From Streptomyces sp. NBC_00459 (GTDB lineage: Bacteria > Actinomycetota > Actinomycetes > Streptomycetales > Streptomycetaceae), in assembly GCF_036013955.1 (NCBI RefSeq), contig NZ_CP107903.1:3286001-3350000 (forward strand): a DNA stretch of 64,000 nt, written 5' to 3'. Position 1 is the first letter of the stretch, and each line of letters opens with the position of its first letter. Shown here one piece after another: positions 45,101 through 53,021 of this stretch. A model generated the notes under the pieces. It was not told where the DNA came from, made no database searches, and saw only the letters and a list, made by a program, of their open reading frames with translations. Both the position numbers and the translations under genes were made by a program.

Positions 45101-45903
45101 CCCAGGGCTTCCACACCCTGGAAGCCCGTACGGGCGTCGAGTTGGCCGACCTGGCCGCAGAGGCCGAGGGCAGGCGGGTCACCTTCGCCGACACCCAGGC
45201 GGGACCCGTCCCGGTCATCACCTCGCCCGAATGGTCGGGTACGGAGTCCGGCGGGCGCCGCTACTCGCCGTTCACCATCAACGTCGAACGGCTCAAGCCC
45301 TGGCACACCCTGACGGGCCGTCAGCACTTCTTCATCGACCACGACTGGATCGCCGAACTCGGCGAGTGGATGCCCGTCTACCGGCCGCCGCTGAACATGC
45401 ACGCCCTCTTCGACGAGCCCGAGGTGGGCGATCAGGGCGAACTCGGCATCACCGTCCGCTACTTGACCCCGCACAACAAGTGGTCCATCCACTCCGAGTA
45501 CCAGGACAACCTGTTCATGCTCTCGCTCTCCCGAGGTGGCCCGACCGTCTGGATGAGCAAGGAGGACGCGGCGAAGATCAGCGTGCACGACAACGACTGG
45601 ATCGAGGCGGTCAACCGCAACGGCGTCGTCGCGGCCCGCGCGGTCGTCTCCCACCGCATGCCGGAAGGCACCGTCTACATGCACCACGCCCAGGATCGGC
45701 TCATCGACGTCCCCCGCACCGAGACCAACGGTCGGCGCGGCGGCGTCCACAACTCGCTGACCCGGCTGCTGGTCAAGCCGAGCCATCTCATCGGCGGCTA
45801 CGCCCAGTTGACGTACGCCTTCAACTACCTCGGTCCGACCGGCAACCAGCGCGACGAGGTCACCGTCATCCGCCGCCGCACCGACCAGGAGGTGACGTAC
45901 TGA
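42175..45903 (+). CDS. narG: Respiratory nitrate reductase alpha subunit NarG
   Basis: 1242 residues, full length. Catalytic subunit reducing nitrate to nitrite with molybdenum bis-MGD on the cytoplasmic side. The FS0 cluster ligands are H68, C72, C76 (STHGVNCTGSCSW) and C111 (EPRGCPRGAAFSW); the Mo ligand Asp is D241 in YADLPVASPQVFGDQTD. Later signatures include MIIMGAGTNHWFHSDTIYR and LTGCQGVNGGGWAHYVGQEK. The N-terminus has RTRRFF, a remnant-type twin-arginine motif as in other NarG. Coupled to neighbours by start/stop overlaps. Most like the NarG2 copy of the Streptomyces dormancy locus. Confidence 0.98.
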   Translation: MNPRADRQPRQPAALEGELTDALIRTRRFFTKAEVSADHRTLFKIGGRKADDFYRDRWSHDKVVRSTHGVNCTGSCSWKVYVKDGIITWESQQTDYPTVGPDSPEYEPRGCPRGAAFSWYTYSPTRVRYPYVRGVLLEMYREARTRLGDPVLAWADVVSDPERSRRYKSARGKGGLVRASWDEASEMIAAAHVHTIKKYGPDRLAGFSPIPAMSMVSHAAGARFYSLLGGVMLSFYDWYADLPVASPQVFGDQTDVPESGDWWDAGYLIMWGSNLPVTRTPDAHWMAEARYRGQKVIAVAPDYADNVKFADEWLPAAPGTDGALAMSMGHVILKEFFVDRQVEYFTDYVKRYTDLPFLVTLEQRGSGAESTYAPGKFLTAADLGGTAAEAENAEFRTVLLDAATGEPVVPNGSLGHRYGESGAGKWNLDLGDTDPLLTADGGGEDAVTVELTRFDTPDGTAGQLRRGVPVRRIAGQLVTTVFDLLLAQYGVARDGLPGIWPTGYDDPDQPYTPAWQAAITGVAGETAARIAREFATNAEESKGRSMIIMGAGTNHWFHSDTIYRSFLTLTTLTGCQGVNGGGWAHYVGQEKVRPITGYSAIATAADWHRPARQMIQTAYWYLHTDQFRYDPFSADTLAAAGAGGTFAGRSTADVIAASARMGWMPSYPTFDRNPLTLATDAEAAGQGVPEYVVDQLRSGRLKFAGEDPDAPENFPRVLTIWRANLLGSSAKGNEYFLKHLLGTDSAVRATEAPPDARPRDVVWRDEAPVGKLDLLLTLDFRMTSTTVYSDIVLPAATWYEKHDLNTTDMHPFVNSFNPAIPPPWQTRTDWDAFNTIAAAFSRLAEGRLGTEKDVVAAPLLHDTPDAMATPHGRVRDWKAGECEPIPGRTMPKLVVIERDYPAVADRMTALGPLLDTLGATTKGVTFDVREELEYLRHKNGTVRGGPADGRPSIARDVQVCEAILALSGTTNGHLATQGFHTLEARTGVELADLAAEAEGRRVTFADTQAGPVPVITSPEWSGTESGGRRYSPFTINVERLKPWHTLTGRQHFFIDHDWIAELGEWMPVYRPPLNMHALFDEPEVGDQGELGITVRYLTPHNKWSIHSEYQDNLFMLSLSRGGPTVWMSKEDAAKISVHDNDWIEAVNRNGVVAARAVVSHRMPEGTVYMHHAQDRLIDVPRTETNGRRGGVHNSLTRLLVKPSHLIGGYAQLTYAFNYLGPTGNQRDEVTVIRRRTDQEVTY

Positions 45904-47633
45904 TGGCCCCCACAGCCGCGACGCCCCCGACCACACCGCCCGGCCGCCGGGTCATGGCGCAGATGGCGATGGTGATGAACCTCGACAAGTGCATCGGCTG
46001 CCACACCTGCTCGGTCACCTGCAAACAGGCGTGGACCAACCGGCCGGGCGTGGAGTACGTGTGGTTCAACAACGTCGAGACCCGCCCCGGCCAGGGCTAT
46101 CCGCGCCGCTACGAGGACCAGGAGAAGTGGCGCGGCGGCTGGGACCTCAACAAGCGCGGGAATCTCCAGCTGAAGGGCGGCGGCCGGTTCAAGAAGCTGA
46201 TCAACATCTTCTCCAACCCCACGCTGCCCTCGCTCGACGACTACTACCAGCCCTGGACCTACGACTACGAGACGCTGACCAACGCGCCGCTCCAGGAGCA
46301 CACCCCGGTCGCCCGCCCCAAGTCCCTGATCACCGGCAAGGACATGAAGATCACCTGGTCGGCCAACTGGGACGACAATCTCGGCGGTTCGGCCGACCAC
46401 GGCGACAAGGACGTCCTCCTCGCCGGGATCGCCGAGAAGGTCAAGTTCGAGTTCGAGCAGACCTTCATGTTCTATCTGCCGCGGATCTGCGAGCACTGTC
46501 TCAACCCGTCCTGCGTCGCCTCCTGTCCCTCCGGCGCGATCTACAAGCGCTCCGAGGACGGCATCGTCCTGGTCGACCAGGACCGCTGCCGGGGCTGGCG
46601 GATGTGCGTCTCCGGCTGCCCGTACAAGAAGATCTACTTCAACCACCGCACCGGCAAGGCCGAGAAGTGCACCTTCTGCTTCCCGCGCATCGAGGTCGGC
46701 CAGCCCACCGTCTGCGCCGAGACCTGCGTCGGCCGGCTCCGCTACATCGGCCTGGTCCTCTACGACCCCGACCAGGTCCTCGAAGCCGCCTCCACCCCCG
46801 ACGACACCGACCTGTACGAGGCACAGCGACAGGTCTTCCTCGACCCCGACGACCCGCAGGTGGCCGCCGACGCCGAGCGGTCGGGCATCCCACGGGACTG
46901 GATCGAGGCCGCCCGGCGCTCCCCCGTCCACGCCCTGATCAACACGTACAAGGTCGCCCTGCCACTGCACCCGGAATACCGCACGCTGCCCATGGTCTGG
47001 TACATCCCGCCGCTGTCCCCGGTGGTGGACGTGGTCCGCGACACCGGCTACGACGCCGAGGACCGGGGCAACCTGTTCGCCGCGATCGACGCGCTGCGCA
47101 TCCCTGTCGACTACCTCGCCCAACTCTTCACCGCCGGCGACCCGGTCCCCGTGGACGCGGTACTGCGACGGCTGGCCGCCATGCGCAGCTACATGCGCGA
47201 CATCAACCTCGGCCGGGAACCCGACGCGACCATCCCCGCCGCGGTGGGCATGACCGAGGAGCAGATGTACGACATGTTCCGGCTGCTGGCGCTGGCCAAG
47301 TACGAGGACAGGTACGTCATCCCGCCCGCTCACGCCGAACAGGCGCACAGCCTGGAGGAGTTGGCCACCGAGTGCAGCCTCGACTTCGAGGACGGCCCGG
47401 GCATGGGCGGCTCAGGGCCTTTCGGTGAGGCTTCCGGCGATGCTCCGGCCCCGATCGCCGTGGAGAACTTCCGCCTGCAGCGCGACCGCCAGAGCGCCGA
47501 CGCCATGGACACCCCCGCGTCCCCCGGCGACAAGTCCACCCGCCTCAACCTCCTCAACTGGGACGGCAACGGCCGCCCCCAGGGCCTGTTTCCCCACTCC
47601 TCCGGAGCCGACGAGAGCGAGCCGCGCCCATGA
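45903..47633 (+). CDS. narH: Respiratory nitrate reductase beta subunit NarH
   Basis: 576 residues; iron-sulfur electron-transfer subunit with four cysteine clusters: CIGCHTCSVTCKQAW, CEHCLNPSCVASCPSG, CRGWRMCVSGCPYKK (Trp in place of one Cys, as in the 3Fe-4S site) and CTFCFPRIEVGQPTVCAETC. The ATG at 45903 overlaps the narG stop (TGATG). The C-terminal 60 residues (after DGPGMGGSGPF) are a Pro/Asp/Ser-rich extension compared with the E. coli protein. Confidence 0.98.
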   Translation: MAPTAATPPTTPPGRRVMAQMAMVMNLDKCIGCHTCSVTCKQAWTNRPGVEYVWFNNVETRPGQGYPRRYEDQEKWRGGWDLNKRGNLQLKGGGRFKKLINIFSNPTLPSLDDYYQPWTYDYETLTNAPLQEHTPVARPKSLITGKDMKITWSANWDDNLGGSADHGDKDVLLAGIAEKVKFEFEQTFMFYLPRICEHCLNPSCVASCPSGAIYKRSEDGIVLVDQDRCRGWRMCVSGCPYKKIYFNHRTGKAEKCTFCFPRIEVGQPTVCAETCVGRLRYIGLVLYDPDQVLEAASTPDDTDLYEAQRQVFLDPDDPQVAADAERSGIPRDWIEAARRSPVHALINTYKVALPLHPEYRTLPMVWYIPPLSPVVDVVRDTGYDAEDRGNLFAAIDALRIPVDYLAQLFTAGDPVPVDAVLRRLAAMRSYMRDINLGREPDATIPAAVGMTEEQMYDMFRLLALAKYEDRYVIPPAHAEQAHSLEELATECSLDFEDGPGMGGSGPFGEASGDAPAPIAVENFRLQRDRQSADAMDTPASPGDKSTRLNLLNWDGNGRPQGLFPHSSGADESEPRP

Positions 47634-48271
47634 CCCCCACCGGCAGACACGGCCCCGCCGCCTGGCAGGTCCAGTCCCTCCTCCTCGGCTATCCCGACGA
47701 GCGGCTGCTCGAACAGACGCGGCTCGTACGGGCGGTGACCGACACGCTGCCCGACCGGGTCGCCGCGCCGCTGCGCCGGTTCCTCGGGCACCTCGACCGG
47801 ACGCCCGCCACCGACCTGGCGGCGGACTACGTCACCACCTTCGACCACCGCAAACGCAACTGCCTCTTCCTGACGTACTACGCCCACGGCGACACCCGCA
47901 ATCGCGGCGCCGCGCTGCTGCGCCTCAAGCAGACCTACGCGGCGGCCGGACTGCGCCTGACCGACGACGAACTGCCCGACCACCTCTGCGTCGTCCTCGA
48001 ATTCGCCGCCACCGGCGACCCGGAAACCGGCCGGCGCCTGCTGACCGAGCACCGGGCCGGACTGGAACTGCTGCGCCTGGCACTGCGCGACGCGCGATCC
48101 GCGTGGGCCGACGTCCTGGACTCCGTCTCGGCGACCCTGCCCCCGCTGGCCGGTGACGAGCGCGAGGCAGTCGCCAAGCTCGCCGCCCAGGGGCCGCCCG
48201 AGGAACAGGTCGGTCTCGCGCCGTTCGCACCCCCTGAGTTCATGCCCGCCCCGACGGGAGGCCGGTCATGA
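47630..48271 (+). CDS. narJ: Nitrate reductase assembly chaperone NarJ
   Basis: 213 residues, helical TorD/NarJ-type fold: WQVQSLLLGYPDERLLEQT at the start, DYVTTFDHRKRNCLFLTYYAHGDTRNRG is the conserved family core, spanning about residues 60-95. It loads the molybdenum cofactor into NarG and controls membrane insertion. ATGA overlaps at both ends. Confidence 0.95.
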   Translation: MTPTGRHGPAAWQVQSLLLGYPDERLLEQTRLVRAVTDTLPDRVAAPLRRFLGHLDRTPATDLAADYVTTFDHRKRNCLFLTYYAHGDTRNRGAALLRLKQTYAAAGLRLTDDELPDHLCVVLEFAATGDPETGRRLLTEHRAGLELLRLALRDARSAWADVLDSVSATLPPLAGDEREAVAKLAAQGPPEEQVGLAPFAPPEFMPAPTGGRS

Positions 48272-49005
48272 CCCCGGACGCGAACGCACTCGACGTCGTG
48301 CTGTGGGTCGTCCTGCCGTACATCGCGCTGACCCTGTTCGTCGCCGGCCATGTCTGGCGCTACCGCTACGACAAGTTCGGCTGGACCACCCGCTCCAGCC
48401 AGCTGTACGAGAGCAAGCTGCTGCGCATCGGCAGCCCGCTGTTCCACTTCGGGGTCCTGGCGGTCGTACTCGGCCACGTGGGCGGCCTGGTGATCCCGAA
48501 GGGCTGGACCGAGGCCGTCGGTGTCAGCGAGCACGCCTACCACCTCATGGCCACCACGCTGGGGACCGTCGCCGGGGTCAGCACCCTGGCCGGGCTCGGG
48601 ATCCTCGTCTACCGGCGGCGCACCGTCGGATCGGTGTTCAGTGCCACCACCCGCAACGACAAGCTCATGTACGTCATGCTGACCCTGACCCTGGCACTGG
48701 GGCTGTCCGCCACCGTGGTCAGCAACATCATCGGCGGAGGCTACGACTACCGCACGACCATCTCGCCCTGGTTCCGGTCGGTCTTCTACCTGCGCCCCGA
48801 CCCCGCGCTGATGGCCGGTGCGCCACTGCTGTTCCGCCTGCACGTGCTCAGCGCCCTGCTGCTGTTCGGCGTCTGGCCGTTCACCCGGCTGGTGCACATG
48901 CTCACCGCACCGCTCGGCTATCTCACCCGCCCCTACATCGTCTATCGCAGCCGGGACGCGCAGCTGGGCTCCCGCACTCCCCGGCGCGGATGGGAACGCA
49001 CCTGA
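48268..49005 (+). CDS. narI: Respiratory nitrate reductase gamma subunit NarI
   Basis: 245 residues, five membrane helices carrying two b haems and oxidising menaquinol: VVLPYIALTLFVAGHVWRYR, KLLRIGSPLFHFGVLAVVLG, histidines in SEHAYHLMATTLG and RLHVLSALLLFGVWPFTRLVH. The linker WRYRYDKFGWTTRSSQLYES is diagnostic. Starts within the narJ stop and ends in TGATG with the cupin gene. Confidence 0.97.
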   Translation: MTPDANALDVVLWVVLPYIALTLFVAGHVWRYRYDKFGWTTRSSQLYESKLLRIGSPLFHFGVLAVVLGHVGGLVIPKGWTEAVGVSEHAYHLMATTLGTVAGVSTLAGLGILVYRRRTVGSVFSATTRNDKLMYVMLTLTLALGLSATVVSNIIGGGYDYRTTISPWFRSVFYLRPDPALMAGAPLLFRLHVLSALLLFGVWPFTRLVHMLTAPLGYLTRPYIVYRSRDAQLGSRTPRRGWERT

Positions 49006-49400
49006 TGAACACCCACCACAACGCTCCTGCCCGGCCTCCCGAGACACACCTGTCCGCCGGTGAGGTCACCAACCTGTCCGCCATGGGTGAGCAGTTGCTC
49101 GCCGATGCCAGGTCCACCGGCTCCGCCAACTCCGGAAGCTCCGGGCGAGCGGCACGAACCGTCGTCGCGCTTCCGGGACTTCGCGTCACCCTGATCGCGC
49201 TCGCGAAGGGTTCCGAACTCGCCGAACACGAGGCCCCGGACGCTGCCACCCTCACCTGCCTGACCGGCCGGGTGACACTCCGCGCCACCGACCGCGCATG
49301 GCCCCTCGGCCAGGGCGACATCGTCGCCGTTCCCGACGAACGGCACAGTCTGACCGCCGAGACGGACGCGGCGGTACTCCTCACCGTCCGGCTGGCATGA
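49005..49400 (+). CDS. Cupin-domain protein at the end of the nar operon
   Basis: 131 residues. Single small beta-barrel cupin: GLRVTLIALAKGSELAEHEA, LTCLTGRVTLRA and GDIVAVPDERHSL. The metal-site histidines appear partly replaced (one His in LAEHEAPDA, one in DERHSL). The ATG at 49005 overlaps the narI stop, so it is coupled to the reductase genes; possibly a sensor or accessory factor in nitrate/NO metabolism. No specific function can be assigned. Confidence 0.85.
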   Translation: MNTHHNAPARPPETHLSAGEVTNLSAMGEQLLADARSTGSANSGSSGRAARTVVALPGLRVTLIALAKGSELAEHEAPDAATLTCLTGRVTLRATDRAWPLGQGDIVAVPDERHSLTAETDAAVLLTVRLA

Positions 49401-49441
49401 ACGCACAAGCGACCCGCATGACCGGGAAGGACCCTTCCCAG

Positions 49442-49467
49442 CCCGCCACAAGATCACTTGTGGCGGG
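49442..49467. terminator. Strong hairpin terminator, bidirectional
   Basis: Perfect 11-bp stem CCCGCCACAAG / CTTGTGGCGGG with ATCA loop, followed by TCTTCC on the plus strand. It ends the narK-cupin operon and also faces the 3' end of the EccA-like gene on the minus strand. Confidence 0.8.
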
Positions 49468-49507
49468 TCTTCCACTGCCCCGGAGGGCGCTCGGGGCCTT
49501 CCGTCCG

Positions 49508-52500
49508 TCAGTACGTCGCCCGCGGGGCCGGGATCCCGGGGAGGTCCTCCGGGAGGAGCATGCGGAGGTCGTCCAGGTCGGGGGCCGGGAGAGCGCCGAT
49601 GCGGCCGGCCTGGCGGGTCATCATGGTTTCCAGGATCTGGCGGGCCGTGCGGGCGTTGCCGAAGGAGCGGTCGCGGGGCAGGGCGTCCACGTAGGCGCGG
49701 AGTTCGGTGAGGGCTTCGGGGGTGCAGTCGTAGCCGTATCCGGTGGCGGTGCGGGCGAGGATGTCGAGGAGTTCGTCGGTGGTGTAGTTCTCGAACTCCA
49801 CGGTCCGGGAGAAGCGGGAGGCCAGGCCGGGGTTCGAGGCGAGGAAGCGTGCCATCTCGTGCGTGTAGCCGGCGGCTATGACGACGACCTCGTCGCGGTG
49901 GTCCTCCATCAGCTTGAGGAGGGTGTCGACCGCCTCCCGGCCGAAGTCGGAGCCGGCGCCCTCGGGGGTGAGCGTGTACGCCTCGTCGATGAACAGCACA
50001 CCGCCCAGCGCCTGTTCGAACGCGTCCTTGGTGAGCTGCGCGGTGTGGCCCACGTAGCGGCCCACCAGGTCGGCGCGGGCCACCTCGACGAGCTGGCCCT
50101 TGGGCAGGACGCCGAGGGAACGCAGCAGGTCCGCGTAGAGGCGGGCGACGGTGGTCTTGCCGGTGCCGGGCGGGCCCGAGAAGATCAGGTGCTGGCTGAT
50201 CTTGGGGGTGGGCAGGCCGGCCGCCTGTCGTTGGCGGGTGGCGGTGAGGAGGTTGACCAGGGCCGTCACCTCGTTCTTTACCGCGGTCAGGCCGACCATG
50301 GCGTGCAGTTCGGCGAGCAGTTCCTCGGAGCCGGGGCCGTCGTCGGCCTTGGCGGCGGAGTCGTCCGCGACGTCCTCGGGGAGCAGCAGGGTCAGGTCGC
50401 TCTCGGCCGGGTTCGGCATGGCGCTGAGGCGGTGTGCCTGGCGGTCGATCATCTCCTCGAACACCTTGCGGGCGGCGCGGCCGTTGCCGAACGTGGCGTC
50501 GCGCGGCATGCGTTCGTAGTACCGGGCGAGCGCGTCCAGGGTGCTGGGATCCAGTTCGTAGCGGTGGCCGGCGCACATGTTCTCGGTGATGGTCACCAGT
50601 TCCCCGACCGAGTAGTTGGCGAACTCCACGGTCCGGGTGAAGCGGGAGGCGAGGCCCGGGTTGGAGGAGAGGAAGGCGCCCATCTCGTCCGTGTAGCCGG
50701 CGGCTATGACGACGACCTCGTCGCGGTGGTCCTCCATCAGCTTGAGGAGGGTGTCGATCGCCTCCCGGCCGAAGTCGGCGCCGGAGCCCTTGCTGTCGGA
50801 CATGAGGGTGTACGCCTCGTCGACGAACAGCACACCGCCGAGGGCGTCGTTGAACGCCTCCATGGTCTTGATCGCCGTTCCGCCGATGACCTGGGCGACG
50901 AGATCGGCACGGGAGACCTCGACCAGGTGTCCGGAGCGCAGTACGCCCAGTTCCGCGAGGATGCCGCCGTAGAGGCGGGCCACGGTGGTCTTGCCGGTGC
51001 CGGGCGGGCCCGAGAAGACGAGGTGGCGGCTCATCGGCGGTACGGGCATGCCGAGTTGGGCGCGGCGCTGGGAGAGCTGGTTGAGGTTGACGAGGGTCCG
51101 TACCTGGTGTTTGACGTCGGCGAGGCCGACCAGGGACTCCAGTTCCGCCAGCGGGCCCAGCGGGGATGCCTTGCCCTGCTCCCCCGCCGCCGAGGCCGCC
51201 GCGACGTCGTGCGGGAGTGTGTCGCCCCAGGCGTCCGGTGCGGCGTTGCCCGCGCTGTTCAGGTCCTCCACCGTGAGGCGCTCGCCCGCGCGGGACTGCC
51301 TGAGGCCCGCACCCCGGTTGTCGCGTACGGTGCAGCCGATCACGGTGACCGGCTCGGAACTGTCGATCCGGATGCCGTCGCCGACGCTGCCGGTGATCTG
51401 GCAGTTGGTGAGGGCGGCCCGGCCGCCGTTCGACACCAGTACGCCGTGCGCGCCGCAGTCCGTGACGTGGGTGCGCAGGACAGTCAGTTCGCCGCCGTTC
51501 TCGACTACGAGACCGGAGGCGCGGCCGGTCTCCACCCGGCAGTCCCGGAGGGTGCCGATTCCCGCCGCGCCCACGGAGACGGTGGAGTCGGCGGCTTCGC
51601 GCAGGACCGAGTCGCGTACCTCGGGCCTGCCGCCCGAGGCGATGCGAAGTGCGGCGCCGCCCGTCCGGTCGATCTCGCAGTGTTCCAGCCGCCCGCGCCC
51701 GTCCTCGACGACCTCGACGCCGTGGCCGCCGGGACCGCTGATCCGGGCGCGGAGCACCAGCGGGTTGGCGCCGGTGCGGATCCGGATGCCGACGGCTGAC
51801 GCGTCCGAGACGACCAGCCCGTCGAACTCCGGTGACGACTCGTCCTCCAGCAGTACGGCGCAGTTCTTGTCGGCGCAGTCGCGTACCGCCGTGCCGGTGA
51901 GGGTCGGCGCGCTGGAGCCGATCACACGGATCGCGGGCGCGGCGGCCTGGTCGAACTCGCAGTCCCGGAAGGTGCCCCGGGAGCGTTCGGTGACGGCGAG
52001 TCCGCTGCCCTTGGTCCGTGCGGTGCGGCAGCTCACCAGTTCGGGGTCGGCGCTGTCGGCGAGCATGATGCCGGGGCCGGTGGTGTCGAGGACGGTGACC
52101 TGTTCCAGGACCGGGCGGGAGCTGCTGGTGATGTAGACGCCGACCGACGTGTCGTGCACGGTGGTGCGGACGATCCGGGTGCCGCTGCTGCCCTCCAGGG
52201 CGATGGCGGGCTTGTCGGTGGCGGAGATGTCGCAGTACTCGACCAGACCCTGTGCGGTGCCGCTGGCCAGTACGCCGTTGGCGCGGGCGTCCCGCAGCCG
52301 GCAGTCCCGGACGGTCGTACGGGCGTCCTCGCCGATGACGACGGAGGACGTGCCGGTGTTCTCGACGAGGCAGCCCTCGATGACGCTGCCGGTGGACGCG
52401 GCGTCCACGACTCCGGCGCCCTTCGGGTTGCTGACCCGGCAGTCGCGCATGGCCAGGGAGCCGGATTCGCGGGCCAGTACGGCGGTCCAGCCCGAGCCGA

Positions 52501-52825
52501 CGACCGTGCAGCCGTCCATGGCGACCTGGCCGCGCGGCGCGTCGACCACCGGGAGGTCCTCGCTGCCGCCGCGCAGCGTCAGGTCGGTGAGCATCACGGC
52601 GTCGGCGACCAGGACGACCGCGGAGCCCCGGCGCGGGCAGATCTCGACGCTGCCCGGGTCGCCGTCGGCGGCGATGGTGACGCGCGTCCTGACGGTCAGG
52701 TTCTCGGCGTAACGGCCGGGCCGCACCCGGATCACCGCTCCGGCGCGTGCCTTCTCCAGGGCCTCACCGATCGTCCGGAAGCTGTCCGGTTGGTCCGGGC
52801 TGACCCTGAGCAACTGCCGTGACAC
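49508..52825 (-). CDS. Beta-helix plus tandem AAA+ ATPase, EccA-like (type VII secretion)
   Basis: 1105 residues. The first ~530 are a right-handed parallel beta-helix with about 20 repeated turns (pattern CTVVGSG.., CRVSNPKGAGV.., CLVENTGTSSVV.., CEIDRTGGAALRI). Two CbxX/CfqX-type AAA+ modules follow, each with Walker A GPPGTGKTTVARLY and Walker B GVLFVDEAYTL or GVLFIDEAYTL. EccA of mycobacteria has one such AAA module after a TPR domain, so here the TPR is replaced by a beta-helix and the ATPase is duplicated. It is divergent from the mycosin gene. Probably energises a step of ESX substrate handling in the cytoplasm. Confidence 0.9.
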   Translation of the reverse strand: MSRQLLRVSPDQPDSFRTIGEALEKARAGAVIRVRPGRYAENLTVRTRVTIAADGDPGSVEICPRRGSAVVLVADAVMLTDLTLRGGSEDLPVVDAPRGQVAMDGCTVVGSGWTAVLARESGSLAMRDCRVSNPKGAGVVDAASTGSVIEGCLVENTGTSSVVIGEDARTTVRDCRLRDARANGVLASGTAQGLVEYCDISATDKPAIALEGSSGTRIVRTTVHDTSVGVYITSSSRPVLEQVTVLDTTGPGIMLADSADPELVSCRTARTKGSGLAVTERSRGTFRDCEFDQAAAPAIRVIGSSAPTLTGTAVRDCADKNCAVLLEDESSPEFDGLVVSDASAVGIRIRTGANPLVLRARISGPGGHGVEVVEDGRGRLEHCEIDRTGGAALRIASGGRPEVRDSVLREAADSTVSVGAAGIGTLRDCRVETGRASGLVVENGGELTVLRTHVTDCGAHGVLVSNGGRAALTNCQITGSVGDGIRIDSSEPVTVIGCTVRDNRGAGLRQSRAGERLTVEDLNSAGNAAPDAWGDTLPHDVAAASAAGEQGKASPLGPLAELESLVGLADVKHQVRTLVNLNQLSQRRAQLGMPVPPMSRHLVFSGPPGTGKTTVARLYGGILAELGVLRSGHLVEVSRADLVAQVIGGTAIKTMEAFNDALGGVLFVDEAYTLMSDSKGSGADFGREAIDTLLKLMEDHRDEVVVIAAGYTDEMGAFLSSNPGLASRFTRTVEFANYSVGELVTITENMCAGHRYELDPSTLDALARYYERMPRDATFGNGRAARKVFEEMIDRQAHRLSAMPNPAESDLTLLLPEDVADDSAAKADDGPGSEELLAELHAMVGLTAVKNEVTALVNLLTATRQRQAAGLPTPKISQHLIFSGPPGTGKTTVARLYADLLRSLGVLPKGQLVEVARADLVGRYVGHTAQLTKDAFEQALGGVLFIDEAYTLTPEGAGSDFGREAVDTLLKLMEDHRDEVVVIAAGYTHEMARFLASNPGLASRFSRTVEFENYTTDELLDILARTATGYGYDCTPEALTELRAYVDALPRDRSFGNARTARQILETMMTRQAGRIGALPAPDLDDLRMLLPEDLPGIPAPRATY

Positions 52826-53021
52826 GCGTCGATCCTCCTCGTTGTGGTGCCGCCGCCGCGCGACTCCCGTTCCGGGTACGGGTCGCCGGGCACGGGTCGT
52901 ACGGACGTGCGCACGCGGTGAAGGCTACGGGACCGGCGCCGCCATCTTCCAGGAGAGGCAAGGCAGTTCACGTAGCGACCCGGTACGTCCGGCTCTCGTC
53001 CGCGGCGCCTAGGATCGCGGG

